Positions 1-8,192 of a stretch of DNA of 55,341 nt are shown here, in pieces. Source of the DNA: Candidatus Saccharimonadota bacterium (lineage in GTDB: Bacteria > Patescibacteriota > Saccharimonadia > Saccharimonadales > Saccharimonadaceae). Position 1 is the stretch's first letter. Each line of letters starts with the position of its first letter. Both the position numbers and the translations under genes were made by a program. Location: NCBI GenBank assembly GCA_017512045.1, contig JAFWHE010000004.1, forward strand, positions 1 to 55,341, read 5' to 3'. The notes under the pieces are model-generated. The model ran no database searches, was not told the DNA's origin, and saw nothing but the letters and a program-made list of their open reading frames with translations.

Positions 1-209
1 CTACTGGCGCTACTAACTATACTAGATGACCAGTAGTGGCCAATCACCGTCTGGCTGTAAAGCCTACCCGTATCCCAGTAATAGTGGCCAGAATATACAT
101 ACGACAATGGATAAGATCCTGCACCAAGGCTACCAGTGGAGAAGGAAAGATATTTTGTGGGTGGCGCGACAATTGGTTTTGAGGTCTTGAAGCTGGTAGA
201 TTTGAATAG
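1..209 (-). pseudogene. Lectin-like FISUMP cassette A1, start-less, cut by left edge
   Basis: Open frame on the minus strand beginning right after an in-frame TAG (210-212) with no start codon, and running off the left edge. It encodes the C-terminal part of a FISUMP (Fibrobacter succinogenes major paralogous) domain: a conserved YPLSYVYSGHYYW stretch, then GRLY and YWSSS. These domains have a C-type-lectin-like fold and are used as surface binding modules. It matches cassette A4 (7672-7986) almost exactly in the 5' coding part (one mismatch in 51 bp), but the two differ at about a dozen bases in the 92 nt that follow. The frame has neither start nor signal peptide, so it is a silent or donor cassette, a variable repeat of a gene lying further left, or a remnant. 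Confidence 0.72.
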
Positions 210-388
210 CTAAAATGTATATTCCTGACCAATAATAAATAAACTCCAAAAAGGAGTTTATTTATTATTGCAGTGTATGACATTTTAGTTATTCAAGTCC
301 AGACCTCAAACACCAATGCCGCGACAGGACCCACAAAATGTATTCCGCTCAAAGGTATACAAAAAATTAGAATAGGAAAGGTAAGCCT
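91..388. repeat. Long repeat, copy 1 (partner 7868-8164)
   Basis: About 298 bp match 7868-8164 in the same orientation. I count one mismatch in the coding 51 bp, a changed hairpin loop, and only a handful of substitutions elsewhere. The block includes the conserved 5' end of a type-A lectin cassette and a nested palindrome: two arms of about 65-70 nt (outer limits 152 and 339) around a perfect 17-bp hairpin. The two arms also look like inverted copies of one coding preamble, because both translate to a short related peptide containing PTK. Confidence 0.9.
231..269. terminator. Perfect 17-bp hairpin in long repeat copy 1
   Basis: Seventeen-nt arms at 231-247 and 253-269 pair perfectly around an AAAAA loop. 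The A/T-rich flanks make it a plausible bidirectional intrinsic terminator. The stem is identical in copy 2 but the loop there is TTTC. Confidence 0.7.
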
Positions 389-424
389 ACAACAAAATAC
401 ATATCGGTGGATTTCCACAATTTC

Positions 425-454
425 TTTACCTTATCTAACCAAGTATGCTATAAT
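425..454 (+). promoter_or_regulatory. Promoter of the aquaporin-type gene
   Basis: An extended -10 box (TGC plus TATAAT at 449-454) follows a weak -35 (TTTACC, 425-430) with an 18-bp spacer. An AAGGAGG ribosome binding site at about 475-481 precedes the ATG at 486, so this gene has a conventional leader. Confidence 0.6.
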
Positions 455-485
455 GATGTTATATTATACCAATTAAGGAGGAATA

Positions 486-1406
486 ATGGCTAATACAAAG
501 TCAAAGAAGACTGCGAAGAAAACCACTTCAAAGTCAAAGGCTTCCACTACCGCTACAAAAACAGTAGTGACAAAAGAGCCTGTCGTGACGGAAACTTCCT
601 GCGATAGCCCAATGAAAGGCTTCTTCGCCCGCAAGTGTGATCCGAACGAGAATATTTTAACAATCTTTAAGAGCCCACGCATCTATGGCGCTATCATTGG
701 TGAGGTTGTTGGTACAATGCTTCTCACTATGATTCTGCTCTTGCTTGGCGTTTATCAGCCAATGTATTTGATGTTTGGCATGGTTGCTATCACCGGTGCC
801 GTCTATGGCCTATCTGGTGCTAATCTCAACCCTATCATCACCGTAGGTATGATGGCTACTCGTCGCATTTCTGCGATTCGTGGTATCGTCTATATCCTAT
901 CCCAGGTACTTGGTGCTTGGTTTGCTTTTCTTCTTTCTAATGCCTTTATCGGCACTGCCGGAGAAGAAGCTGGTGCACAACTTCCAGTAATGGCAGAAAT
1001 TCCTGATGGCAAGTTCTGGGTAGTTACAATGATTGAATTCATGGGTGCAATTATGCTCGGGTTCTTCTTTGTACGTGCATTAGCATACAAGAGGAGTACT
1101 CTCACCTTTGCCTCTATTTATGGTACTGGCATTTGTGTAGTCCTTCTCATCACTATCGTGATTTCATCCAGCTTCCTCGGTCTTCAGAATAACTTCATCC
1201 TGAACCCAGCAGCAGCTTTGATGTATCAAGTTCTACCAAGTAGCGGCGATTCATTCGGCGCAGTCTTAGGTAGTGTATGTTTAGCACTTTTGACTTATGT
1301 CATCTTCCCTATGCTAGGTGGCGTACTTGGCTTTATGCTAGGTGACTTTGGCTCTCGCCTTTCTGGCGAACCTTGCCATTGTGGCTGCAAAGAAGCAAAG
1401 AAATAA
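486..1406 (+). CDS. Aquaporin / glycerol-facilitator family channel (MIP)
   Basis: Membrane channel of the major intrinsic protein family, moving water or small neutral solutes. Two half-helix signatures are visible: NPI at residues 115-117 (instead of the usual NPA) and NPA at 240-242, each inside hydrophobic segments spaced as in the six-helix fold. The first ~50 residues are Lys/Thr-rich and presumably cytoplasmic; the tail ends in a Cys-rich CHCGC sequence. The start is fixed by a strong AAGGAGG site. NPI in the first half may alter pore selectivity, so water versus glycerol specificity cannot be assigned. A hairpin terminator follows. Confidence 0.9.
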   Translation: MANTKSKKTAKKTTSKSKASTTATKTVVTKEPVVTETSCDSPMKGFFARKCDPNENILTIFKSPRIYGAIIGEVVGTMLLTMILLLLGVYQPMYLMFGMVAITGAVYGLSGANLNPIITVGMMATRRISAIRGIVYILSQVLGAWFAFLLSNAFIGTAGEEAGAQLPVMAEIPDGKFWVVTMIEFMGAIMLGFFFVRALAYKRSTLTFASIYGTGICVVLLITIVISSSFLGLQNNFILNPAAALMYQVLPSSGDSFGAVLGSVCLALLTYVIFPMLGGVLGFMLGDFGSRLSGEPCHCGCKEAKK

Positions 1407-1432
1407 TTCCCCTCGGTAAGGGGTAATTACAG

Positions 1433-1463
1433 AAATAGCACTTGTGAATAAGTGCTATTTTTT
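1433..1463 (+). terminator. Intrinsic terminator after the aquaporin gene
   Basis: Eleven-bp stem (1433-1443 with 1450-1460) followed by a T run. It ends just before the -10 box of the next gene. Confidence 0.85.
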
Positions 1464-1476
1464 GTAAAATATAGGT

Positions 1477-3405
1477 ATGGCAGAATATCTTAAATCATTC
1501 TTCCGTCAAAAAACTACGAAGCAAGCAATTATAAAAATTATCATAATAATAGTTGCTTCACTTTTTTTGACCTGGCTCTTGGAGTATCGCCATTTTCTCA
1601 ATAATGCTGACGAAACTTGGGAATTTGTTTTTACTAGGATGAGAGTTTTTCTATATAACGCGCTCATCATGCTAACAATACTCGGCATAATATATGGTAT
1701 TATCCGCAAGACTTTCCTTAGTATCTCTATCAACACCGCATTGGTCCTCATTATCGGCTACGTTCATATTTCCAAGTTTAACTTCCGCGGGACGCCACTT
1801 CTGCCAGAAGATTTTCAGTTTGGCTCACAAGCTGGAATATTGACAAAATTTATTGATGTTTCCGAACTTATCCGGCTGATTATTGCTGTCATTCTAGTGA
1901 TTATACTCGGTATAATTCTAGACAAAATAGCAGATAAGTGGCTAGAGAAGGAGTCTTTTGCACCCAGCAATGTCTGGTGGAAAAGATATCGCATAGTCTC
2001 GCGTGTGGCTATTATTGCAGTGGCTTTCTCTGGTTTTCTAGTTACTACCGATTTTGCTAGACATCATAGCAAAGAGCGTGAAATTCCTCTACCAGCGCTA
2101 GATAGTAAATTTACGGATTGGAATCAAGTGGCCAACTATGCAGACAATGGCTTTTTGCTAGGATTCCTCTACAACACCATGAAGTTAGATATACCAGAGC
2201 CGGACGGATATAGTAAACAAAAAATGCAAGAACTTAAACGTGAGCTGTCCGAGAAAAAACAACAGGATGACATTTCTCGCACTGACATCGCCAATGCCGA
2301 CTATAACATTATCGTTGTTTTGAATGAGTCTTTTTATGATCCATCACTCATCTCTGATTATTACAATCATACCGGCGGAGATGTCACACCAAACCTACAT
2401 AAAATCCAAGAGAAAACCCTCAGCGGATATATGTATTCGCCTGACTACGGTGGTGGCACTGCTAATATAGAATACGAAATCATCACCGGACTGACTAATT
2501 ATTGGCTAAAGACTGTGCCATACACAAATTTGGTCTTGCAAGAACATTCTGTACCAAGCCTCGCCAATTATATGAAAGAACATGGCAAAAACACAGCGAC
2601 TATTCATCCGTTCAACGGTGGCATGTATAAGAGGGATGCCGTCTTACCAAAATTAGGCTTTAATGATTTCATTACGCAGACGGAATTCTCACACACAGAA
2701 AAGGAAGGCACTAGCGAATACATCAATGATCGTTCTACTTATGAAGAAACCCTGGAATATATCAAAAAAACTAAAGGTAGGGATTTCATTTCCCTCATCA
2801 CCATGCAAAATCATGCTCCGTATACAGACAAAGAGTACGGCGAATCAGAGTTTAAAGTAACTAATGTTACTAACGAGAACGAAAAGAATTCCGTGGAGAC
2901 TTATTTAATGACTTTGCATAAATCTGATGCTTTCCTGGGAGAATTTATAGAGAAACTGGACAATCTTGACGAAAAAACTATCGTTCTATTCTACGGCGAT
3001 CACAGCCCTGGCGTTTTTCCTCAAGTAGTAGAAAATTCCGACAAATCAATTTCTGATTTGGTTAGACTCACGCCTTACTTTATTTATGCAAACTTTGACT
3101 TGGATAATCAATTAGTAGAGAAGGTATCCAATCAGCCTGGCGCGATAGAATATAAAGATATTATTACTAGATACCATACCAATCTACCTACCACCACACC
3201 AAACTGTCTACCAAATACCCTGCTTAATCTCCTTAATCTAGAAAAACCGATTAACTATTACTTGCTTGATACGGTTTGCAATGAGAATCCTGTGCTCACA
3301 GAAACTTACTTCGGAGAAAAAGCTCCGCAAATGAGTACTGACTTGTCTAATTATCAGCTGCTTTCCTATGATTTGGTAGCTGGAAAGCAATATTTCCAGA
3401 AATAA
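1477..3405 (+). CDS. LTA synthase-like membrane sulfatase-fold phosphotransferase
   Basis: Membrane protein of the LtaS/MdoB alkaline-phosphatase superfamily. About five hydrophobic segments lie in residues 15-190. The extracellular sulfatase-like domain starts near 275, with an NESF metal-ligand motif (~283-286), a GGGT segment around 325-328 whose Thr fits the catalytic nucleophile, and a late GDHSPG metal motif. Such enzymes transfer glycerol-phosphate or phosphoethanolamine to cell-envelope glycolipids; the actual acceptor is unknown. A TAAAAT box (1465-1470) lies 6 nt before the ATG and there is no clear ribosome site, so the mRNA is probably leaderless. Its stop abuts the convergent metG stop with no gap. 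Confidence 0.85.
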   Translation: MAEYLKSFFRQKTTKQAIIKIIIIIVASLFLTWLLEYRHFLNNADETWEFVFTRMRVFLYNALIMLTILGIIYGIIRKTFLSISINTALVLIIGYVHISKFNFRGTPLLPEDFQFGSQAGILTKFIDVSELIRLIIAVILVIILGIILDKIADKWLEKESFAPSNVWWKRYRIVSRVAIIAVAFSGFLVTTDFARHHSKEREIPLPALDSKFTDWNQVANYADNGFLLGFLYNTMKLDIPEPDGYSKQKMQELKRELSEKKQQDDISRTDIANADYNIIVVLNESFYDPSLISDYYNHTGGDVTPNLHKIQEKTLSGYMYSPDYGGGTANIEYEIITGLTNYWLKTVPYTNLVLQEHSVPSLANYMKEHGKNTATIHPFNGGMYKRDAVLPKLGFNDFITQTEFSHTEKEGTSEYINDRSTYEETLEYIKKTKGRDFISLITMQNHAPYTDKEYGESEFKVTNVTNENEKNSVETYLMTLHKSDAFLGEFIEKLDNLDEKTIVLFYGDHSPGVFPQVVENSDKSISDLVRLTPYFIYANFDLDNQLVEKVSNQPGAIEYKDIITRYHTNLPTTTPNCLPNTLLNLLNLEKPINYYLLDTVCNENPVLTETYFGEKAPQMSTDLSNYQLLSYDLVAGKQYFQK

Positions 3406-4827
3406 TTATTTATCTTTCGGAAAAAGTGGTGTAGTTGGTGGTAAAATTTTTTCATTGGCGAATGTTGCACTGATAGCCTCTGACACATCTGGCAAAAATG
3501 GCTTCAATAGATAAGCTATTTGTAATAGTTCATCTGCCATTTCCTCCAAAATCATCACTAATTCTGTGTGTCGATCTGCGTCTTTGGCTAATTCCCAAGG
3601 CTTCTTATTGTCAATTTCACGATTTAGCCCCTGTACCTTATCCCAAATATAATCGAAAGCCCTACTGAAATAGAATGAATCCATAATTGTTTCATATTCC
3701 GAATCTCGCTTTGGCTGGTAATCTCTTCCTGGTAAATCTTGCTTTTTACATAAATTAGCTAGGCGTTGAACGAGGTTGCCAAGATCATTGGCTAATTCAT
3801 TGTTGTAAGCGGAATTATATTTCTCCCAGGTAAAATCAGAATCGGCAAAAGAATCTGCATGACGTAAGAAATAATAACGAAACGCTGACAGGCCTTTACT
3901 ATCTAACACCTCTATCGGATCCACTACATTACCAATACTCTTACTCATCTTTTGGCCATTAGCTAAGATAAATCCGTGTGAACAAATCGTCTTTGGTAAA
4001 GGAAGCCCGCAAGATAACAGAATAGCTGGCCAGATAATAGCATGGAAACGCAAAATATCCTTGCCGACAAACTGTGCCGTAGCTGGCCAATAATCAGAAA
4101 TGTCCTTTTCTGGATAGCCTAATACAGTAATATAATTAGCAAGCGCATCCACCCAGACATACATCACCTGACTATCATCATCTGGCACTGGTACGCCCCA
4201 CGGCAAGTGCTCTGCTGGACGAGAAATAGATACATCTGGGCTATCTTCCAATAGTCTCAAAACTTCCCTTGCACGAAACTCTGGCAAAATCTGCATCGCG
4301 CCATCTTCTATCGCTCGCTTAATCTCTCCCTTGAAATCCGAGATGCGCAAATAATAATTGTCTTCTTTTAACTTATCATAAGGCTTATTGTGATCTGGAC
4401 AAGTACCACCATTCTCATCATATTCTTTCTGAGTGACAAATCTCTCACAGCCTTCACAATACCAACCTTCATAAGAATCGCGGTAAATATGATCCCCTAA
4501 TCTCTTCCAAATCTCTTGACAACGACGCTCATGATCCTTATCAGTGGTACGAATAAAGTCTGTATATTCTACGCCTAGCTTCTTGATGAACTCTTTGAAC
4601 TTGGCAGAGTTCTCATCGGCGAACTGCTGGATAGGAATGCCAAGCTTCTCTGCTTTTTTATAATTCTTGTTACCATGTTCATCCGTGCCCACCTGGAAGC
4701 GAACTTCATTTCCCCGCTCTTTCTGGTATCGCGCGAAAGTATCTGCAATCAGATAATCCATCGCATGGCCAATATGTGGCGCGCCATTAACATAAGGAAT
4801 AGCAGTAGTGAGATATATCTTTGACAT
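3406..4827 (-). CDS. metG: Methionyl-tRNA synthetase
   Basis: Class I aminoacyl-tRNA synthetase charging tRNA-Met. Visible: the HIGH-type motif within PHIGHAMDYLIADTFARYQ near the N-terminus, a zinc-binding CEGCERF...CPDH insert, the KMSKSIGN loop, and an anticodon-binding helical domain. At 473 residues it is the short form lacking the C-terminal tRNA-binding extension. A TAAAAT box ends 6 nt upstream of the ATG, indicating a leaderless transcript. Confidence 0.96.
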   Translation of the reverse strand: MSKIYLTTAIPYVNGAPHIGHAMDYLIADTFARYQKERGNEVRFQVGTDEHGNKNYKKAEKLGIPIQQFADENSAKFKEFIKKLGVEYTDFIRTTDKDHERRCQEIWKRLGDHIYRDSYEGWYCEGCERFVTQKEYDENGGTCPDHNKPYDKLKEDNYYLRISDFKGEIKRAIEDGAMQILPEFRAREVLRLLEDSPDVSISRPAEHLPWGVPVPDDDSQVMYVWVDALANYITVLGYPEKDISDYWPATAQFVGKDILRFHAIIWPAILLSCGLPLPKTICSHGFILANGQKMSKSIGNVVDPIEVLDSKGLSAFRYYFLRHADSFADSDFTWEKYNSAYNNELANDLGNLVQRLANLCKKQDLPGRDYQPKRDSEYETIMDSFYFSRAFDYIWDKVQGLNREIDNKKPWELAKDADRHTELVMILEEMADELLQIAYLLKPFLPDVSEAISATFANEKILPPTTPLFPKDK

Positions 4828-4862
4828 ATCTATATTTTACCATATTTTCTTATTATTTCTAG

Positions 4863-6602
4863 CTATTTTACCGTACAGGTATAGCCCTCGGCCTCATACT
4901 GTTCTTGGAGATCTTCCAAGCCATCATTAACCTCGCCCTTAGATACGGTCAAACCAAGTAGCTGTGCATTGATATTGTCAATCGCATCACCGTCTGCCTG
5001 TCTAGAAGCCATTACACTCAAACCTGTAGCATTGTAGGTACTCTCAAACGGATCCGTGGTGAAACCTAGATCATTATACGCCTGAACATAATTAGCGCGA
5101 ATCTGGCTCTTTTGTTGTGATGCAATGTCTGCGTTCTCGTAAGTTAAGGTAGTATTAATACCAAAACTGGTCAAATCGTCATCGCTATACATAGCAATAA
5201 TCTCCTTTTCACCAGATTGCACATCGGCATACTCTGGGAAAGCCGTACCATCACCCTCAAACGCACAAACCAGGCTAGATATAACAGGCTCGACTTTTTT
5301 CTCTGACTTCTTTGTCTGTGTGGAGCTACTGGTCTTGTTGCCAGAACCACTAAATACAAAAATCAGAATAATCACTACTGCAGCAACCAGCACCACTGCG
5401 CCGACAATAATTAAAATCGTCTTTAGATTGAGCTTCTTTTCCTCTGCATTAGTAGGCTTTGTGAATAATTTCTTCTTTGGCTTCTTTCCTACTGGCTCTG
5501 AATGACCTGGCGCAGTATCGGAATATGCTAATGCACTACCGATAGAACCTGGTACCGGCTCTGCTGGGACCAGTGGCTCTTCATCCTCTGGGTCAGGAGC
5601 CTCTTTCTTCGGTTTAGGCGCATCACCGACAAAACTAGCCGAGGTCGTGCCGGAATTATCACTATCTGAATTTTCACTATCGCCGGAACCACCATCCTGA
5701 TTGGAATTACTATCTGCATTATCACCAGAGTTGTCATCATTAGCCGGTGGCAAATCTCCCAACTCATTATTCTCTGCAGGAGTTTCTGCTGGTGTACCGT
5801 CTAAATTGGTCTCCGTGTTAGATAAATCTGGATTTTCTACTGCGCCAAATGATGCCTGATGGGCTTCTGCAGAATTAGCAGTGTCTGAGCCAGGTTCGGC
5901 ATCCGCAGGCGTTCCCGCGCCTTCTACTGGTGTTTCTGGCGAAATTACAGTTTCTGAAGCAGGTTCTGTAGCAACCGCAGTGGCATCTGATGTAGATGCA
6001 GTATCAGGGGTAGATTCTGGTGCCGTCTCTGATAGCGCCTCTGGAGTCGCATCCGTGGTAGTCGCATCTGTCGGTGCTGGTTCTGCTGGTGTTGGCTCTG
6101 TAGCCATCTCTGGCACTGGAGCAGGGGTGACTTCTGGAGTGACAACAGTATCTGATGTAGGAGAAGCTTCTACCGTTGCCGTATCTGCCACTGCGCCATC
6201 TGCTGGAGTAACAGTATCTGTCGGAGCAGCATCAGTTGGTGTAGTATCAGTAGTCGTAGTGGATTCCATAGCAGAAACTGAACTATCATTAGAAGCGGAA
6301 GCCAAATCAGCTGCTACCTGATCCAGGGAAGGGATTTCAGAGGATTCCGGTGCAGCTACATCAGTCTGGGCGGTAGCATCAGCTGCAGGAGCAGTCTCCG
6401 CTGAGGCCACTGAATCAGCATTAGTCGCCTCTGGCATAGAAACGGCAGCGTCTGGCGTGGCACTACCAGCTACATCTGGCGTATCTGTAGCTGCTGGAGC
6501 CACCGTAGTATCTCCACCTGGTATAGGCGCATTATTCTCTGGTGTAGTCGGCTGAGTTCCAGCCACCCCTGGTTGATTTGAACTATTTTCTTCCGGCTTC
6601 AT
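4863..6602 (-). CDS. Membrane protein with very long disordered acidic N-terminus
   Basis: Unrecognised protein of 579 residues starting MKPEENSSNQPG. The start is chosen because an AAGGGA site precedes it; the open frame extends further upstream but without support. Roughly the first 400 residues are low-complexity Ala/Thr/Pro/Glu/Asp/Ser with no hydrophobic segment, then comes a Lys-rich patch (GKKPKKKLFTKP), one strong transmembrane helix (TILIIVGAVVLVAAVVIILI) and about 140 folded-looking C-terminal residues. The positive-inside rule puts the disordered part in the cytoplasm and the C-terminal domain outside. The biased composition opens long false frames on the other strand. Function unknown. 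Confidence 0.8.
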   Translation of the reverse strand: MKPEENSSNQPGVAGTQPTTPENNAPIPGGDTTVAPAATDTPDVAGSATPDAAVSMPEATNADSVASAETAPAADATAQTDVAAPESSEIPSLDQVAADLASASNDSSVSAMESTTTTDTTPTDAAPTDTVTPADGAVADTATVEASPTSDTVVTPEVTPAPVPEMATEPTPAEPAPTDATTTDATPEALSETAPESTPDTASTSDATAVATEPASETVISPETPVEGAGTPADAEPGSDTANSAEAHQASFGAVENPDLSNTETNLDGTPAETPAENNELGDLPPANDDNSGDNADSNSNQDGGSGDSENSDSDNSGTTSASFVGDAPKPKKEAPDPEDEEPLVPAEPVPGSIGSALAYSDTAPGHSEPVGKKPKKKLFTKPTNAEEKKLNLKTILIIVGAVVLVAAVVIILIFVFSGSGNKTSSSTQTKKSEKKVEPVISSLVCAFEGDGTAFPEYADVQSGEKEIIAMYSDDDLTSFGINTTLTYENADIASQQKSQIRANYVQAYNDLGFTTDPFESTYNATGLSVMASRQADGDAIDNINAQLLGLTVSKGEVNDGLEDLQEQYEAEGYTCTVK

Positions 6603-6675
6603 TAAAAAATTTCCCTTTTGAATTGTTATCTTTATTATAACGCTTATGGTAAATATACGCAATACAGATTTTCCT

Positions 6676-6918
6676 CTAAGACGAAAATACACAGCGCACT
6701 GGACGACCGACATATTTTCCATAATCACCTTGAGGATAGATAATATCGTTATCTTCAATAACTAAATAATATGAAGTAGCGGAGTAGCGAGTAGTTGATG
6801 ACTGCCAGCTCCCATGTATGTCGACATGATATAATAGATTACCTACATAATACCCACTATACTCAAGCGATGCACCAGTCATTAAATTATCCCGTGCGGT
6901 AGCATTGGTGCGGTTGGT
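6676..6918 (-). pseudogene. Lectin-like FISUMP cassette B1 (start-less)
   Basis: Minus-strand fragment encoding NATARDNLMTGASLEYSG, then GSWQSST and ending GRPVRCV plus a few residues and a TAG. This is the second (type B) class of FISUMP C-terminus. Its first ~50 nt match cassette B2 closely, but the remainder is strongly diverged. It has no start codon or ribosome site of its own and lies head-to-head with cassette A2. Confidence 0.68.
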
Positions 6919-6928
6919 GAGTCTTCTC

Positions 6929-6979
6929 CTCCACTGGTAGCCTTGGTGCAAGATCTTATCCATTGTCGTATGTATATTC
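6929..6979. repeat. 51-bp inverted repeat (partner 7868-7918; direct-copy relative at 91-141)
   Basis: Exact match to the reverse complement of 7868-7918, and one mismatch to the reverse complement of 91-141. It forms the shared 5' coding segment of cassettes A2, A4 and A1. Recombination between 6929-6979 and 7868-7918 would invert the DNA between them. Confidence 0.9.
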
Positions 6980-7141
6980 TGGCCTCTATTACTGGGCTAC
7001 GGGTAGACTTTACCACCAAACGGTGGCTGGCAACTATTGGTCGTCTAGCATAGTTAGCAGTCCCCTTGGTTACGACCTAGATATGAATAACACTCGCTTG
7101 ATTAAGGCGAATAGTCATGATAAACGCTTCGGATTTACTTT

Positions 7142-7183
7142 GCGTTGTGCAATGATTAGCATGTTAAAATTACTGCGCAACGC
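7142..7183. repeat. Tail-to-tail dyad joining cassettes A2 and A3
   Basis: Imperfect 42-bp palindrome centred on CATG. Each arm carries the codons for the terminal LRC residues of one cassette, so the two reading frames end into each other. A similar dyad joins B2 and A4 around 7661-7705. Confidence 0.65.
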
Positions 7184-7449
7184 AAAGCGACGCCGACGCG
7201 CTTATTATTGCTACGTGCTTTAATCAGACGCGAACCATACATAATCAGGTAGTAACTATTGGAACTATTAGAAATAGTAGATGACCAGAAGCGGCCACCC
7301 AACGACTGGTCGTAAAGCCGACCAGCATCCCAGTAGTAGTAGCCTGGATAGACATATGACAACGGATAGCTTCTAGCATTTCTACTCCCACTCTCATTAT
7401 CCCCATACCCATAGGTAGTGAATAGGTAGGACCAGAAAAATATTCTCAA
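7156..7449 (-). pseudogene. Lectin-like FISUMP cassette A3
   Basis: Minus-strand fragment with SGSRNARSYPLSYVYPG, YYYWDAGRLY, RFWSST, and RLIKARSNNKR before LRCAV and a stop. It is the most diverged type-A copy: it has synonymous changes at constant sites as well as replacements at the hypervariable codons. The upstream sequence (FFWSYLFTTYGYGDNES) differs from the other type-A preambles. A possible TTG at 7449 has no ribosome site, so I do not regard it as an independently expressed gene. Confidence 0.66.
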
Positions 7450-7777
7450 CGCTACTGCACGGGATAATTTAATGACTGGTGCATCGCTTGGGTATAGTGG
7501 GGTTTATACTTTTACGCAACTAACTGATGTCGGCACCTATGGAAATTGGCAATCATCTACAGTTCATCAAGAATCCGTGTATGCATATAATCTGCAAACA
7601 CGAACAATAAATACAGTTTATCCACAAAATCGTAGTACTAAATTTGGTGGTCGCTCAGTGCGCTGCGTCAATCAAACTTGGCATATCAATCTGGCGACGC
7701 AACGCAGAGCGCGCCCGCGGCGCTTATTAACGCTATACGCTTTAAACAGGCGTGTACTACCCATATTCAGGCCGTAA
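7442..7777 (+). pseudogene. Lectin-like FISUMP cassette B2
   Basis: Plus-strand fragment with NATARDNLMTGASLGYSG, GNWQSST and GGRSVRCV (the Cys-containing end at 7658-7669). The frame then reads on through the antisense of A4 to 7777, so the true domain end is near 7670. Its first ~50 nt match B1. It is arranged head-to-head with A3 and tail-to-tail with A4. Confidence 0.64.
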
Positions 7778-7986
7778 CTAGCGGTACTACTAACTATACT
7801 AGACGACCAGTAGTCGCCATACAACGCCTGGCTGTAAAGCCTACCCGTACCCCAGTAATAGTAGCCTGAATATACATACGACAATGGATAAGATCTTGCA
7901 CCAAGGCTACCAGTGGAGAAGGAAAGATATTTTGTGGGTGGCGCGACAATTGGTTTTGAGGTCTTGAAGCTGGTAGATTTGAATAG
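7672..7986 (-). pseudogene. Lectin-like FISUMP cassette A4
   Basis: Minus-strand frame opening after a TAG at 7987-7989 with no start. It encodes TSFKTSKPIVAPPTK, then STGSLGARSYPLSYVYSG, YYYW, GRLY, DYWSSS and LRCVAR. It is the closest relative of A1. Over the compared coding segment I count 14 differences, and 13 can be explained by an ancestral adenine being replaced. Its 5' half lies inside the long repeat. Confidence 0.7.
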
Positions 7987-8164
7987 CTAAAATGTATATT
8001 CCTGACCAATAATAAATAAACTCCTTTCGGAGTTTATTTATTATTGCAGCGTATGACATTTTAGCTATTCAAGTCCAGACCTCAAACACCAATGTCGCGA
8101 CAGGACCCACAAAATGTATTCCGCTCAAAGGCATACAAAAAATTAGAATAGGAAAGACAAGCCT
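7868..8164. repeat. Long repeat, copy 2 (partner 91-388)
   Basis: Same content as 91-388: cassette preamble, left arm (from 7929), 17-bp hairpin (8008-8045) and right arm (to 8115). The two copies bracket the aquaporin, LTA-synthase-like, metG and disordered-protein genes plus the cassette array, a span of about 7.8 kb in direct orientation. Confidence 0.9.
8008..8045. terminator. Perfect 17-bp hairpin in long repeat copy 2
   Basis: Arms 8008-8024 and 8029-8045 pair perfectly around a stable-type TTTC loop. Stem identical to copy 1, loop different, which suggests conservation of the structure. Confidence 0.7.
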
Positions 8165-8192
8165 AGAAATACGTATTATTATAGACTTCCAA

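Larger units (their letters stand above)
6921..7223 (+). pseudogene. Lectin-like FISUMP cassette A2 (start-less)
   Basis: Plus-strand frame opening after a TGA at 6918-6920. It encodes STGSLGARSYPLSYVYSG, YYW, GRLY, NYWSSS and finally LRCA. Bases 6929-6979 are an exact inverted copy of 7868-7918 in cassette A4 (51 bp). The 57 codons from 6978 to 7148 are hypervariable relative to A1, A3 and A4. There is no start codon; it runs tail-to-tail into A3. Confidence 0.7.

Noticed and set aside
273-476. 67-aa plus-strand frame in the repeat right arm
   Set aside because: Part lies in the duplicated palindrome (similar peptide at copy 2, ending differently), and it has no promoter or ribosome site. 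Treated as part of the repeat.
5881-6321. 146-aa plus-strand frame rich in Ala/Val/Ser
   Set aside because: Antisense shadow of the low-complexity Thr/Ala/Pro region of 4863-6602; no start signals and a composition explained by the other strand.
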